Notes under the pieces: generated by a model | What the model was told of the DNA's origin: nothing | Databases searched by the model: none | The model's input: the letters and a program-made list of their open reading frames with translations, nothing else | Program-made: the position numbers and the translations under genes | Assembly (NCBI GenBank): GCA_021156085.1 | Contig: JAJNBC010000001.1 | Coordinates: 62,001-126,000 of the forward strand | Reading direction: 5' to 3' | From: Gammaproteobacteria bacterium | Lineage (GTDB): Bacteria > Pseudomonadota > Gammaproteobacteria > DSM-16500 | DNA: 64,000 bases | Shown: positions 27,964 to 37,896 of the stretch, in pieces | How positions within the stretch are numbered: the stretch's first letter is position 1 | How the letters are laid out: each line of letters opens with the position of its first letter

Positions 27964-30516
27964 ATGGATACGCCATTCGCTAAAGAAATACAAAAAGTAA
28001 ATTTGGAAGATGAATTAAAACAGTCCTATTTAGATTATGCTATGAGCGTTATCGTAGGGCGTGCCTTGCCGGATGTTCGAGATGGGTTGAAACCTGTACA
28101 TCGGCGTGTTTTATTTGCCATGCATGAGTTGGGCAATGATTGGAATAAACCTCATAAAAAAGCGGCTCGTATTGTGGGTGATGTCATAGGTAAATACCAT
28201 CCTCATGGGGAATTAGCGATCTATGACACTATTGTGCGTATGGCGCAACCTTTCAGCATGCGTTATTTAGTGGTGGATGGACAAGGAAACTTCGGTTCGG
28301 TAGATGGCGATGCAGCAGCCGCCATGCGATATACAGAAGTACGGATGTCACGTTTTGCGCATGCATTATTGGCGGATCTCGAAAAGGAAACAGTTGATTT
28401 TGTTCCCAACTATGATGAAACCGAGATGATACCGACGGTATTACCTACACAAATACCTAATCTTTTAGTGAATGGTTCTTCTGGTATTGCTGTAGGTATG
28501 GCAACAAATATTCCCCCTCATAATTTGACAGAAGTGATTAATGCTTGTATTGCGATGATTGAAAATCCGGCTATTTCTATTCAAGAAATTATGCAATATA
28601 TCCCGGGCCCTGACTTTCCTACTGGGGCAGTCATTCATGGTCGGGGAGGCATCGCGGAAGGGTATAGGACAGGGCGCGGCCGTCTTTCAGTGCGAGCAAA
28701 AACGCATATTGAGAGCGATGAAAAATCAGGTAAAGAAAAAATTATCGTCACAGAATTGCCTTATCAAGTCAATAAAGCACGTCTCATTGAACGTATTGCT
28801 GAGCTAGTTAAAGAAAAGAAAATAGAAGGAATCAGCGGCTTACGGGATGAATCTGATAAGCAAGGTATGCGCATGGTGATTGAATTACGCCGTGGGGAAA
28901 ATGTTGATGTTATGCTGAATAATTTATTTGTTCATACCCAATTACAAAGTGTATTTGGAATGAATATAGTTGCGTTGATCGATGGACAACCCAAGCTTTT
29001 TAATATTAAAGAATTATTAGAGGCTTTCTTAAAGCACCGGCGTGAAGTGGTTACTCACCGTAGCATGTTTGATTTACGTAAAGCGAATGATCGTGCGCAT
29101 ATCTTGGAAGGTTTGTCCGTTGCTTTAACTAATATAGATGAAATGATTGCGGTGATTAAAAAAGCCAAAGATTCAACGGAAGCAAAAATACAGTTATTGA
29201 AACGAGCATGGCAGCCTACTACAGCTGTTACTATTTTAACTCTTGCGCAGCAAGATGCCGGATTGCCTTATGGCTTGGCACAAGAAGGTTATTACCTCTC
29301 ACCGGAACAAGCACAATCAATTTTGGATATGCGTTTGCATCGTTTAACTGGGTTAGAGCAAGATAAAATCACTGCAGAGCATCAAGAACTCCAACAATTG
29401 ATCACCGATCTCAATGAAATTTTAGCAAGTCCTGTGCGGCTGATGCAAGTTATTCAGGCTGAATTACTCCAAATTAAGTCACAGTTTGGGGATGAGCGTC
29501 GTACGCAGATTGTTGATGCGGAAGGCGATTTTTCTCTTGAGGACTTAGTGCCAGATGAAACAGTAGTAGTCACTTTATCGCATGAAGGATATGCAAAATC
29601 CCAGCCTGTTGCTTTGTATCAAGCCCAACATCGTGGGGGTAAAGGTAAATCAGCAACCAATGTCAAAGAAGAAGATTTTATTGAACAAGTTCTTGTTGCG
29701 AGTATGCATGATACCATTTTATGTTTTTCTAATCGTGGCAAAGTCTATTGGCTCCGAGTATATCAATTGCCACAAGCGAGCAGAATTTCACGCGGTCGTC
29801 CTATCATTAATTTATTGCCTTTAGTCGAAGGTGAAAAAATTAGCGCGATTTTGCCTGTGCGAGAATATCATGAGGATCGTTTTGTTTTTATGGCCACGCA
29901 GAATGGTACGGTAAAAAAAGTAGCATTGACTGAATTTTCACGCCCTCGTTCTTCTGGCATTATCGCACTTGAATTATCAGATAATGATCGTTTAATTGGC
30001 GTTTGCATTACTCATGGCACACAAGAAGTGATGTTATTTACTAATACAGGTAAAGCAATCCGTTTTTCAGAAGAAGAAGTACGTTGTATGGGTAGAACAG
30101 CACGCGGTGTGCGTGGTGTGAAATTACAAGAAGGGCAAAAAGCGATTTCATTGGTTGTGATTGCGCCTACGGGCGATATTCTAACAGCAACCGAGAAAGG
30201 CTATGGTAAACGTACCGCTGTTGAGGAATACCGCGTGACAGGTCGTGGTGGCCAAGGTGTGATTTCAATTCAAGTGAATGAACGTAATGGGCAAGTTGTG
30301 GGGGCAACGCAAGTGATTTCTGAAGATGAAGTCATGTTGATCACTAATAAAGGAACACTTGTACGTGTGCCTGTGACAGAAATTTCTGTGATTGGCCGGA
30401 ACACACAAGGTGTGCGTTTAATTAATTTGACGAATGATGAAGCATTAGTTGCGCTGGAAAAAGTCGCCACATTAAGAGCGGGAGATAATTCGCTGAATAC
30501 AGGTGAAACTCTGTGA
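27964..30516 (+). CDS. gyrA: GyrA, DNA gyrase subunit A
   Basis: A protein of 850 residues with the full breakage-reunion domain and C-terminal beta-pinwheel. The catalytic Tyr is Tyr123 (in AAMRYTEVR). The GyrA box appears as HRGGKG near residue 554, the segment that lets gyrase wrap DNA and introduce negative supercoils. In the quinolone-resistance region the sequence is [10 protein letters not shown]: the residue aligned with E. coli Ser83 is Leu84 (codon TTA at 28213-28215) and Asp82 is Glu, while the residue aligned with Asp87 is still Asp. The Shine-Dalgarno is weak. Followed closely by cmk. Confidence 0.97.
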   Translation: MDTPFAKEIQKVNLEDELKQSYLDYAMSVIVGRALPDVRDGLKPVHRRVLFAMHELGNDWNKPHKKAARIVGDVIGKYHPHGELAIYDTIVRMAQPFSMRYLVVDGQGNFGSVDGDAAAAMRYTEVRMSRFAHALLADLEKETVDFVPNYDETEMIPTVLPTQIPNLLVNGSSGIAVGMATNIPPHNLTEVINACIAMIENPAISIQEIMQYIPGPDFPTGAVIHGRGGIAEGYRTGRGRLSVRAKTHIESDEKSGKEKIIVTELPYQVNKARLIERIAELVKEKKIEGISGLRDESDKQGMRMVIELRRGENVDVMLNNLFVHTQLQSVFGMNIVALIDGQPKLFNIKELLEAFLKHRREVVTHRSMFDLRKANDRAHILEGLSVALTNIDEMIAVIKKAKDSTEAKIQLLKRAWQPTTAVTILTLAQQDAGLPYGLAQEGYYLSPEQAQSILDMRLHRLTGLEQDKITAEHQELQQLITDLNEILASPVRLMQVIQAELLQIKSQFGDERRTQIVDAEGDFSLEDLVPDETVVVTLSHEGYAKSQPVALYQAQHRGGKGKSATNVKEEDFIEQVLVASMHDTILCFSNRGKVYWLRVYQLPQASRISRGRPIINLLPLVEGEKISAILPVREYHEDRFVFMATQNGTVKKVALTEFSRPRSSGIIALELSDNDRLIGVCITHGTQEVMLFTNTGKAIRFSEEEVRCMGRTARGVRGVKLQEGQKAISLVVIAPTGDILTATEKGYGKRTAVEEYRVTGRGGQGVISIQVNERNGQVVGATQVISEDEVMLITNKGTLVRVPVTEISVIGRNTQGVRLINLTNDEALVALEKVATLRAGDNSLNTGETL

Positions 30517-30541
30517 TTTTCACTCACCTTAGGGAACCCTA

Positions 30542-31240
30542 ATGAATTCCAACCTAGTACCCGTTATAACTATTGATGGAGCCAGTGGCACAGGAAAAGG
30601 GGTAGTTACTCATAGTATTGCGAAGAAATTAGGTTGGAATTTACTGGATAGCGGGGTATTGTACCGTGTTTTGGCGTTAGCTGCCCAATATCAACATATT
30701 CCTCTTGATGATGAAACTGCATTAGCAGCGCTTGCTACTCAGCTGGATGTGCAGTTTGTTGCTGCCGAAGCAGAGGAGCCTCCACTAATTTTACTTGAAA
30801 AACAAGAGGTTACAGATATAATTCGTACTGAGAAAATAGGTAATGCAGCTTCTAAAGTAGGTGCCTTGCCTGCCGTGCGTACAAGCTTGTTAAGCCGTCA
30901 AAGAGCATTTCGCACTCCTCCAGGGTTAGTGACAGATGGACGGGATATGGGCACTGTTATTTTTCCAGATGCTATCGTTAAAATTTTCCTGACTGCAAGC
31001 CCCGAAGAACGGGCTTTACGTCGCTATAATCAGTTGAAGGCAAAAGGCGTTCATGTTAATCTGAGCGACCTTGTAGGTGAGCTTCGCGAGAGAGATCAGC
31101 GTGATAGAGACCGTAGCGTAGCTCCTCTCAAACCAGCAAGAGATGCTATCTTGATTGATACAGACCACCTTACTATTGAGCAAGTTGTCGCGCGTGTCAT
31201 CATAGAGATAAATAAAAAAGGGATCACTCTTGAAGAGTGA
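30542..31240 (+). CDS. cmk: Cmk, cytidylate kinase
   Basis: A protein of 232 residues that phosphorylates CMP and dCMP. The P-loop is DGASGTGKG near residue 12. LLDSGVLYRVLA, DGRDMGTVIFPDA and LRERDQRDRDRSVAPL are the family's NMP-binding and lid segments. AGGG precedes the ATG, 25 nt after gyrA. Its downstream neighbour rpsA is the classic gammaproteobacterial partner. Confidence 0.95.
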   Translation: MNSNLVPVITIDGASGTGKGVVTHSIAKKLGWNLLDSGVLYRVLALAAQYQHIPLDDETALAALATQLDVQFVAAEAEEPPLILLEKQEVTDIIRTEKIGNAASKVGALPAVRTSLLSRQRAFRTPPGLVTDGRDMGTVIFPDAIVKIFLTASPEERALRRYNQLKAKGVHVNLSDLVGELRERDQRDRDRSVAPLKPARDAILIDTDHLTIEQVVARVIIEINKKGITLEE

Positions 31241-31363
31241 ACAATGGTGCGATTGCAGTGATATTCCTGCGAAATAGATTTAACTGCTCTCGCTTAATAT
31301 TAATTAACCGATTAATTTTTTTATTTTTAATCAAAAAGATCTAAATGATCCAGGATAGAAAGT

Positions 31364-33055
31364 ATGACTGATAGTTTTGCGCAATTATTTGAAGAAAGCC
31401 TTAATGAAACACCTATGGTGCCTGGCGCGATTGTAGTAGGTAAAATTACTCGTATTGATTCCAATTTTGTTGCTGTGAGCGCAGGGTTAAAATCCGACTC
31501 TATTATTCCAATCGAGCAATTTCAAGATGAAAATGGCAAGCTTGAAGTGGCGTTAGGTGATGAAGTGCAAGTAGCACTGGATGCCATTGAAGACGGTTTT
31601 GGTGTCACCCGTTTATCACGAGAGCGGGCAAAACGCTATGAATCCTGGGGTGTCCTAGAAAAAGCGTTTGAGAAGAAGGAAAATGTGCGTGGTGTCATTC
31701 GATGTCGCGTTAAAGGCGGTTTTACTGTTGAAATTAATAAAATAATTCGCGCATTCTTGCCTGGTTCATTGGTCGATGTAAAACCCGTACGTGACCCCGA
31801 ATCCTTGGAAGGTAAAGAATTTGATTTTAAAGTAATAAAAATTGATGCCAAGCGCAATAATATTGTTGTCTCGCGTCGTTCAGCAATGGAAGCGGAAAAT
31901 AGCGTAGAGCGACAGGCTTTGCTGGAAAATCTGCATGAAGGTGATGAAGTAAAAGGTACTGTGAAGAATTTGACAGATTATGGCGCCTTTATTGATTTAG
32001 GCGGTGTGGATGGATTATTACATATTACAGATATGTCCTGGAAACGTATCATACATCCTAGTCAGATTTTAGCAATTGGCGATGAAATTAAAGTTAAGAT
32101 ATTGAAATTTGATCGTAGCAATGCGCGTGTATCTTTAGGCTTAAAGCAATTAGGCGATGATCCATGGTCAGATATTACTATGCGTTATCCTATTGGGCAG
32201 CGGTTACATGGTCGTATTACTAATATTACTGATTATGGCTGCTTTGTCGAAATTGAAGAAGGCATTGAAGGCTTAGTGCATGTCTCCGAGATGGATTGGA
32301 CAAATAAAAATGTTAACCCAAATAAAGTGGTGCATTTAGGGCAGGAAGTTGATGTGATTGTATTGGATATTGATGGCGATCGCCGGCGTATTTCTTTGGG
32401 CCTCAAGCAATGCACACAAAATCCCTGGGAAATGTTTGCTAATTCTCATCAAAAAGGCGATAAGATTAGTGGTAAGATTAAATCAATCACTGATTTTGGT
32501 ATTTTCATTGGCTTAGATGGGGGTATAGATGGTCTTATTCACTTGTCTGATATTTCCTGGAATGAAGGAGCTGCTGAAGAAGCTATTCGTAAATATCAGA
32601 AAAATGATGAGTTAGAAACCGTCATTTTAGCAATTGATGCAGAGCGTGAGCGTATTTCTTTAGGTTTGAAACAGTTAGCGGATGATCCTATTGCAAATTA
32701 TCTTAATGAGCATGAAAAAGGAAGCATCGTATCAGGTAAGATTACTGAAGTAGATGCTAAGGTTGCTACTATTGAGCTTGCTCCGAATGTATTTGGTACT
32801 TTGCGTGCTTCCGAAATTTCAGCAGAGAAAGTGGAAGATGCGCGTGCGAAATTAAATGTAGGCGATATGATCGAAGCTAAAATTACTGGAACTGATCGTA
32901 AAACTCACATGATTACGCTGTCAATGAAAGTCAAAGAAACATCGCCGAAAAAACCACGTGCGAAAAAAAGTGATAAAGAAGCAATGGAATCACCTTTGAA
33001 GACAACATTAGGTGATTTACTTAAGGCGAAGATGGATCAGGAAGGCGATGCTTAA
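31364..33055 (+). CDS. rpsA: RpsA, 30S ribosomal protein S1
   Basis: A protein of 563 residues with six S1 RNA-binding repeats. Repeats 3-6 show typical [12 protein letters not shown]-like segments: [56 protein letters not shown]. It helps the 30S subunit bind and unfold mRNA leaders. AGGA precedes the ATG. The gene ends at a strong intrinsic terminator (33110-33147). The usual downstream neighbour ihfB is absent; lapA follows directly. Confidence 0.97.
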   Translation: MTDSFAQLFEESLNETPMVPGAIVVGKITRIDSNFVAVSAGLKSDSIIPIEQFQDENGKLEVALGDEVQVALDAIEDGFGVTRLSRERAKRYESWGVLEKAFEKKENVRGVIRCRVKGGFTVEINKIIRAFLPGSLVDVKPVRDPESLEGKEFDFKVIKIDAKRNNIVVSRRSAMEAENSVERQALLENLHEGDEVKGTVKNLTDYGAFIDLGGVDGLLHITDMSWKRIIHPSQILAIGDEIKVKILKFDRSNARVSLGLKQLGDDPWSDITMRYPIGQRLHGRITNITDYGCFVEIEEGIEGLVHVSEMDWTNKNVNPNKVVHLGQEVDVIVLDIDGDRRRISLGLKQCTQNPWEMFANSHQKGDKISGKIKSITDFGIFIGLDGGIDGLIHLSDISWNEGAAEEAIRKYQKNDELETVILAIDAERERISLGLKQLADDPIANYLNEHEKGSIVSGKITEVDAKVATIELAPNVFGTLRASEISAEKVEDARAKLNVGDMIEAKITGTDRKTHMITLSMKVKETSPKKPRAKKSDKEAMESPLKTTLGDLLKAKMDQEGDA

Positions 33056-33109
33056 AACTAAAGTTACATTGTAATGATGATTACTTAATTTGTCATTCCG
33101 TGTATGAGA

Positions 33110-33147
33110 AACGGCATTAGCTATTGGGTAGATGCCGTTTTTTTTTT
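33110..33147 (+). terminator. Intrinsic terminator of rpsA
   Basis: Perfect 9-bp stem AAACGGCAT (33110-33118) with ATGCCGTTT (33132-33140), a 13-base loop, and a run of ten T from 33138. It sits 54 bp after the rpsA stop and ends just before the lapA ribosome-binding site. Confidence 0.85.
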
Positions 33148-33168
33148 GGAAGAAAGGAAATCAGCACC

Positions 33169-33459
33169 ATGCGAATTATCACGTATGCCTTGTTGTTTAT
33201 TATTATATTATTAGGAATTAGCTTTGCCACTCTGAATCCTAGCCTTGTTAATTTTAATTATTATGTAGGCCAGCGTACTTTTCCGCTTTCTTTATTGCTC
33301 GCAATAAGCTTTATATCAGGTTGTGTACTAGGTTTATTAGTAGGGTTTTTCCTGTTAATTAAATTAAAAATAAAAATCTATTCTCTTCAAACGCAGCTAA
33401 AAATCGCTGAAAAAGAAGTTATAAATTTACGCGCGATTCCACTGCAGGATAGACATTAA
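33169..33459 (+). CDS. lapA: LapA, LPS assembly regulator membrane protein
   Basis: A small membrane protein of 96 residues with two hydrophobic helices (ITYALLFIIILLGISFA and LLLAISFISGCVLGLLVGFFLL), a short periplasmic loop NPSLVNFNYYVG, and a cytoplasmic coiled tail. This is the LapA/YciS domain layout. With LapB it helps control LpxC turnover and so LPS synthesis. I chose ATG 33169, preceded by AAAGGAAA; an upstream in-frame start at 33124 would lie in the terminator. The stop overlaps the lapB start by one base. Confidence 0.85.
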   Translation: MRIITYALLFIIILLGISFATLNPSLVNFNYYVGQRTFPLSLLLAISFISGCVLGLLVGFFLLIKLKIKIYSLQTQLKIAEKEVINLRAIPLQDRH

Positions 33460-34631
33460 TGAGTAGTACATGGATTTTATTTATTTTTGTCGCTCTGGCA
33501 GCGGCTTGGTATCTAGGTTATCAAGCGCGTCATAAGCGTTTTTCTGAGCAGAAATTTAATTTACCTCGTGATTATCTGGTAGGGTTAAATTTTTTGCTTA
33601 ACGAAGAACCTGACAAAGCCGTAGATGTTTTTATTAAAATGCTTGAAGTGGATAGCGATACTGTTGAGACTCATTTAGCGGTAGGTAAATTATTTCGTCG
33701 TCGCGGTGAAGTAGACCGTGCTATTCGCATTCATCAAAATTTAATTGCTCGTCCGCAGCTTGATAAAGCATATCGCGACCAATCTTTGTTTGAGTTAGGC
33801 CAGGATTATTTTAGTGCCGGCGTGCTGGATCGGGCTGAGCGTATTTTTTTAGAGGTCGTAAATGTAAAAGACTATGCTGTACCCGCTTATCGTGCCTTGC
33901 TCGATATATATCAACAAGAAAAAGCGTGGGAAAATGCCATCGCCATTGCTTCTAAACTAGAAGCGACCACAAAAAAAAATATGCAGCCTGTTATTGCGCA
34001 TTATTTTTGTGAGTTAGCTGAAATTGCGATCTCTCACCAACAGAATGAACAACCCAATCAATACATAAAGAATGCCTTAACTGCTGATTATCAATGTGTG
34101 CGGGCGAGCTTGCTACAAGCTAAGCTAGATATGAACAAGGGCGATTATAAGTCGGCTTTGCGTAGCTTGCAAAAGATCAAAGATCAAAATCCTGATTATA
34201 TTGGTGAGTCAATTGAAGCATTGGCTTTTTGTTATGAAGCGTTAAAGGAAGAAGAAAAACTCGTCAAGCATTTAATGCAAATTTTAAAAGAATATCCCCG
34301 GGTTCCTGTGGTGCTTATTTTATCGGAGCGAATCCGGCGGTGGAAAGGCGATAAAACAGCCGCTAATTTTGTAGCGGATTATGTCCGGCGGTACCCTTCT
34401 ATTCATGGATTGCATTTATTCATTACCCTCTATCAATCCAGCACGGAGGGGAGGGCACGTGAAGATTTGTTAATCTTGCAAAATTTAACAAAAAAATTAT
34501 TAACCGATAAGCCGGATTATCGCTGTGTTTCTTGTGGTTTTTCGGGGAAATCCCTGCACTGGCAATGCCCCGGTTGTAAGCAATGGAGCACCGTTAAATC
34601 AGTGCATAGCTTAGAAGAATGTACGGTATGA
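33459..34631 (+). CDS. lapB: LapB, LPS assembly protein (TPR + rubredoxin)
   Basis: A protein of 390 residues: one N-terminal membrane anchor, a chain of TPR repeats (e.g. VETHLAVGKLFRRRGEVDRA), and a C-terminal rubredoxin-like zinc domain CVSCGF ... CPGCKQW. In E. coli LapB delivers LpxC to FtsH for degradation; ftsH is also in this window. The gene overlaps lapA by one base and dusA by four (ATGA), so lapA-lapB-dusA looks like a coupled operon. Confidence 0.93.
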   Translation: MSSTWILFIFVALAAAWYLGYQARHKRFSEQKFNLPRDYLVGLNFLLNEEPDKAVDVFIKMLEVDSDTVETHLAVGKLFRRRGEVDRAIRIHQNLIARPQLDKAYRDQSLFELGQDYFSAGVLDRAERIFLEVVNVKDYAVPAYRALLDIYQQEKAWENAIAIASKLEATTKKNMQPVIAHYFCELAEIAISHQQNEQPNQYIKNALTADYQCVRASLLQAKLDMNKGDYKSALRSLQKIKDQNPDYIGESIEALAFCYEALKEEEKLVKHLMQILKEYPRVPVVLILSERIRRWKGDKTAANFVADYVRRYPSIHGLHLFITLYQSSTEGRAREDLLILQNLTKKLLTDKPDYRCVSCGFSGKSLHWQCPGCKQWSTVKSVHSLEECTV

Positions 34632-35608
34632 ATAGATTAATCTCTGTGGCTCCCATGATGGATTGTACAGATAAACACGATCGTTATTTTTTACGTCTAA
34701 TTGCACCTCATGTATTACTTTATACAGAGATGGTCACCGTCAATGCTTTGATCCATGGTAATCACGAGTATCTCTTAGCTTTTGATCCGCTTGAACATCC
34801 TATTGCTTTGCAACTAGGGGGTAGTGAACCTAAAAAGCTAGAATATTGCACCAAATTAGGGGTGGAATATGGCTACGATGAAATCAATCTTAATGTAGGG
34901 TGCCCAAGTGATCGAGTGAAATCCGGGCAATTTGGGGCGTGTTTAATGCTAAACCCCTCACTGGTTGCAGAATGTATTTCTGCTATGCGTGCTATTGCTA
35001 CGGTGCCAGTGACAGTAAAATGTCGTATTGGGGTAGATGATCAAGATTCCTATGAAGCATTACAAAAATTTATTGCGGTGATTGCGAAAGCAGGTTGTGA
35101 AATTTTTATTATCCATGCACGTAAAGCTTGGTTAAATGGATTAAGTCCAAAACAAAACCGCGAAATACCGCCGTTACGTTATGATATAGTGAGGCGAGTA
35201 AAAAAAGATTTTCCAGAATTGACAATTATTGTGAATGGTGGGATTACATCTTGCAGTGAAATTTCCGAACATTTACAATTTCTTGATGGGGTCATGATCG
35301 GGCGCGAGGCATATGCGAACCCCTATTTTTTAGCAGAAATAGAGGAAAATTATTTTCCATTTGAAAGAACAGACCTAACTACACGCTATACTATTATGGA
35401 AAAATTTATTCCGTATGTTGAAAGTCAGTTGCAAAATAAAGTGCGTCTAAGCAGTATTACCCGACATATTTTGGGCTTATTTCAAGGACAAAAAGGCGCA
35501 CGAGCTTGGCGTCGCTATCTTAGTGAGCACGCTCATCAAGAGGGGGCGGGCATTGAAATTTTGAAAGAAGGATTACAGTATGTACGAAACACTCAAATCA
35601 ATCTCTGA
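34628..35608 (+). CDS. dusA: DusA, tRNA-dihydrouridine synthase A
   Basis: A flavoenzyme of 326 residues that reduces uridines in the tRNA D-loop. SVAPMMDCTDKHDRYF is the DusA-specific start of the TIM barrel, the catalytic Cys lies in NVGCPSDRVKSGQFGACLM, and HARKAWLNGLSPKQNR is the DusA signature. The start at ATG 34628 overlaps the lapB stop. A longer start at 34619 adds only three residues. Confidence 0.93.
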   Translation: MNRLISVAPMMDCTDKHDRYFLRLIAPHVLLYTEMVTVNALIHGNHEYLLAFDPLEHPIALQLGGSEPKKLEYCTKLGVEYGYDEINLNVGCPSDRVKSGQFGACLMLNPSLVAECISAMRAIATVPVTVKCRIGVDDQDSYEALQKFIAVIAKAGCEIFIIHARKAWLNGLSPKQNREIPPLRYDIVRRVKKDFPELTIIVNGGITSCSEISEHLQFLDGVMIGREAYANPYFLAEIEENYFPFERTDLTTRYTIMEKFIPYVESQLQNKVRLSSITRHILGLFQGQKGARAWRRYLSEHAHQEGAGIEILKEGLQYVRNTQINL

Positions 35609-35831
35609 CCCGGTGGGTTTATTAGGAGTAGCTTTGCAATTGGCCGTCTATTTCTTGTTAAGCATTAATCGCCTTAGTTCAAACACATTATGTTACCAAT
35701 TATGTAATATGATAGGGGCATGCTGTATCTTATACTCGCTTTTTTTCCATTGGAATACACCCTCAGTAGTGATTGAAGTGGCTTGGCTTTTAATTAGCTT
35801 GCGCGCTATTTTGCGAATAGCCCGTGAATAA
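35580..35831 (+). CDS. Small membrane protein, CBU_0592-like
   Basis: A protein of 83 residues with three hydrophobic segments. The end (HWNTPSVVIEVAWLLISL) resembles a short membrane protein family I associate with Coxiella CBU_0592; I cannot check this by search. The start overlaps the dusA end by 29 nt. Function unknown. Confidence 0.6.
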   Translation: MYETLKSISDPVGLLGVALQLAVYFLLSINRLSSNTLCYQLCNMIGACCILYSLFFHWNTPSVVIEVAWLLISLRAILRIARE

Positions 35832-35896
35832 TGCCTTTTACTGTTTTCTTACGATAAATTTTGCGTGAAAAGTATTGCATTAGTGCGGTAGGATGG

Positions 35897-37699
35897 CTAT
35901 TTTTTCATCCTCGTCATTTCTATTTCAGCGATATTTTCCCGGGATTTTTCGCCATTAACAATATTAAGTAGCTTTGCATAAAACGAGCGGGTTTCTTGAG
36001 TACGAAAAAATTTTTTCTCTGTACCTTTATCGAGGATATTTTTTATAGCATTTTTGGCTTGTAAATAACTCACTTCTTCTTTTTCCGCTTTTCTGATCAT
36101 TTCCATGACCTTTTGTGCACTAGCTAGAGGGGAGGTGACGTTCTTTTCAAAAAAACCTCCAAAAGAGCTGCGCCATATTTTTTTAGCTTGTATTTGTTCT
36201 TTAATTTCATTGAGATTTTCCGTTGCTTTTTTTTCTAGGAAAACAAGTTCTATTAATTTTATCGTTTCTTCTTGTCTTAAACCAAGTACATTAGAAAATT
36301 CTTCGAGGTTAGGAAGATTTTCTTTTAAATCTTTTAGAGAAGATGCGTTATTAATTATTTTTTCTAATTCTAGATTCTGAGTCCAACTAAGCGCTTGATG
36401 ATAATTCATGCCTTTTTTCATAAGTAAATTTATTTTTTCTGCCTGTTGAATCAAGGAAAATTTTAATTTAAAATTCTCGTGGTGTAACGCAGTTATTAAT
36501 TCTGCTTTGAAATCTTTATCTTTTATAAAAGCAAAGGCATGCAAGGCTCTTTTGTCGTCATCAAGCAAGCCGCTGGCTAGAATGCCTTTTGCAATGATCT
36601 TTATGGGGTCCTCTAGAAAAGCACTGACAATCTGGTCTCCAATACTCCTCGCCGCTTTATCTTCTATTTTTATTTGTCTATATAATTTTTCTGCATGCAA
36701 AAGATCGCCTCTTTCGGCTGCAGCCCTAGCAATGGTTCTTGTAAATCTCACACTAAGAGGAGAGCGGCTTCTATATAATTTTTTAGCATAAGCCATGTGG
36801 CCGCCTATGGCAGCACCTTGCTCAACTGCATATGCTGCAGACTGTGCTTTCTCCGCATGTAACATGTTTGCATTAGTAAAGTGGCCCCCTTGAGCAGCAC
36901 CCCTTGCAATATTATGCTCCATGGAGTTTTTTATATATTTCCCTTCTTCCGTTGTTACCAGACTCTTTGCATACTCTAATTGGCCGTGGAGTGCGGCTCC
37001 CAAAGCAATCTCATAAGCAGCAGCGTCGTGTTTTGTACGTAATTCCTCTGCATAATCTTGATCACCGCTTTGAGCCGCGCTCTTTGCAATACCGTTTACT
37101 AGAATTCGATATTTTTTTCTTCTATTCCCTCTTGTCTCATCATTAGAATTGCGGTGCATCTTTTCTATTGATTGATGTAGTTCTTCTTTACTGGCATTTT
37201 TTTTGGGGAATTCAAATTTTTCTATAGCATCCTCTTCGGCTTGGCGTAATTTCTCTACGTATTCACGATGCCCTCCTTGGGCTGCACCTGTTGCAATGCT
37301 GTAGAGGGATGCGCCTAACTCTCTCCGACATTTTTCTGCGTATTCAAAATCGCCATTGAAAGCAGCACCCCAAGCAAGATCATCTGCTGAAGCTCCTTGT
37401 CTGTTATATAATTCTTCTGCATACTCATAGTTTTTTCCAGAAGCAGCACCGCGTGCGATATGGCCTACCGAAGCGCCTCGTTCTCTTAAAAGTTCCGCCG
37501 CTTTTTTATTTCCTTCAGCAGCTAACTGTGCTGCCGGCGTGAAACCTCTACTGTCTTGTACATCCACAGAGGGATTTTGAGCTAAGAGCAAAGAGAGGGC
37601 TTTTTTAGCTTTTTGAGGGTCTTCTATCTTAGCTGCTTCATAAATGCGATTAAAAAAAGAATCTTGATCTTTTTTTTCAGCTCTTTTTAAGATTGGCAT
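35897..37699 (-). CDS. Ankyrin-like ~30-residue repeat protein, uncharacterised
   Basis: A protein of 600 residues. An ankyrin-like unit (VDVQDSRGFTPAAQLAAEGN) is followed, from about residue 80 to 365, by some eight degenerate repeats of 28-33 residues with the core I-A-x-G-A-A-x-x-G-x-x-x-Y-A-x-x-L (e.g. IARGAASGKNYEYAEELY, LAWGAAFNGDFEYAEKC, IALGAALHGQLEYAKSL). The last ~200 residues are charged, helical and coiled-coil-like. There is no signal peptide or membrane segment. Repeat units resemble ankyrin or Sel1-like helix pairs but match neither cleanly. It may be a host-directed scaffold; that is inference. GGGAGGG lies upstream of the ATG. Confidence 0.7.
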   Translation of the reverse strand: MPILKRAEKKDQDSFFNRIYEAAKIEDPQKAKKALSLLLAQNPSVDVQDSRGFTPAAQLAAEGNKKAAELLRERGASVGHIARGAASGKNYEYAEELYNRQGASADDLAWGAAFNGDFEYAEKCRRELGASLYSIATGAAQGGHREYVEKLRQAEEDAIEKFEFPKKNASKEELHQSIEKMHRNSNDETRGNRRKKYRILVNGIAKSAAQSGDQDYAEELRTKHDAAAYEIALGAALHGQLEYAKSLVTTEEGKYIKNSMEHNIARGAAQGGHFTNANMLHAEKAQSAAYAVEQGAAIGGHMAYAKKLYRSRSPLSVRFTRTIARAAAERGDLLHAEKLYRQIKIEDKAARSIGDQIVSAFLEDPIKIIAKGILASGLLDDDKRALHAFAFIKDKDFKAELITALHHENFKLKFSLIQQAEKINLLMKKGMNYHQALSWTQNLELEKIINNASSLKDLKENLPNLEEFSNVLGLRQEETIKLIELVFLEKKATENLNEIKEQIQAKKIWRSSFGGFFEKNVTSPLASAQKVMEMIRKAEKEEVSYLQAKNAIKNILDKGTEKKFFRTQETRSFYAKLLNIVNGEKSRENIAEIEMTRMKK

Positions 37700-37815
37700 A
37701 TATGGCTCACCCTCCCGCTTGCAAAAGAGTATCTTTTATAAAAATGCTGCAACTTCTAGCTGCTGCTTCATATAAGTATAAGTTAAAAAATACTATTTTG
37801 GAGGGAGGTGCTAAA

Positions 37816-37896
37816 ATGACATACTGTTTTGATTTAATAGGTTATTTCTTTATTCCTCATCCCAACTTAATGTTCCACCGGTTTGATATTCTGTAA
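37816..37896 (+). CDS. Possible 26-residue small ORF with strong Shine-Dalgarno
   Basis: ATG at 37816 is preceded at 5 nt by GGGAGGTG, a near-perfect ribosome-binding site. The ORF encodes 26 residues (begins [12 protein letters not shown]) and ends inside the 3' end of nrdB on the other strand. No homologue is known to me. The ribosome-binding site is the only support, so it may be chance. Confidence 0.25.
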   Translation: MTYCFDLIGYFFIPHPNLMFHRFDIL

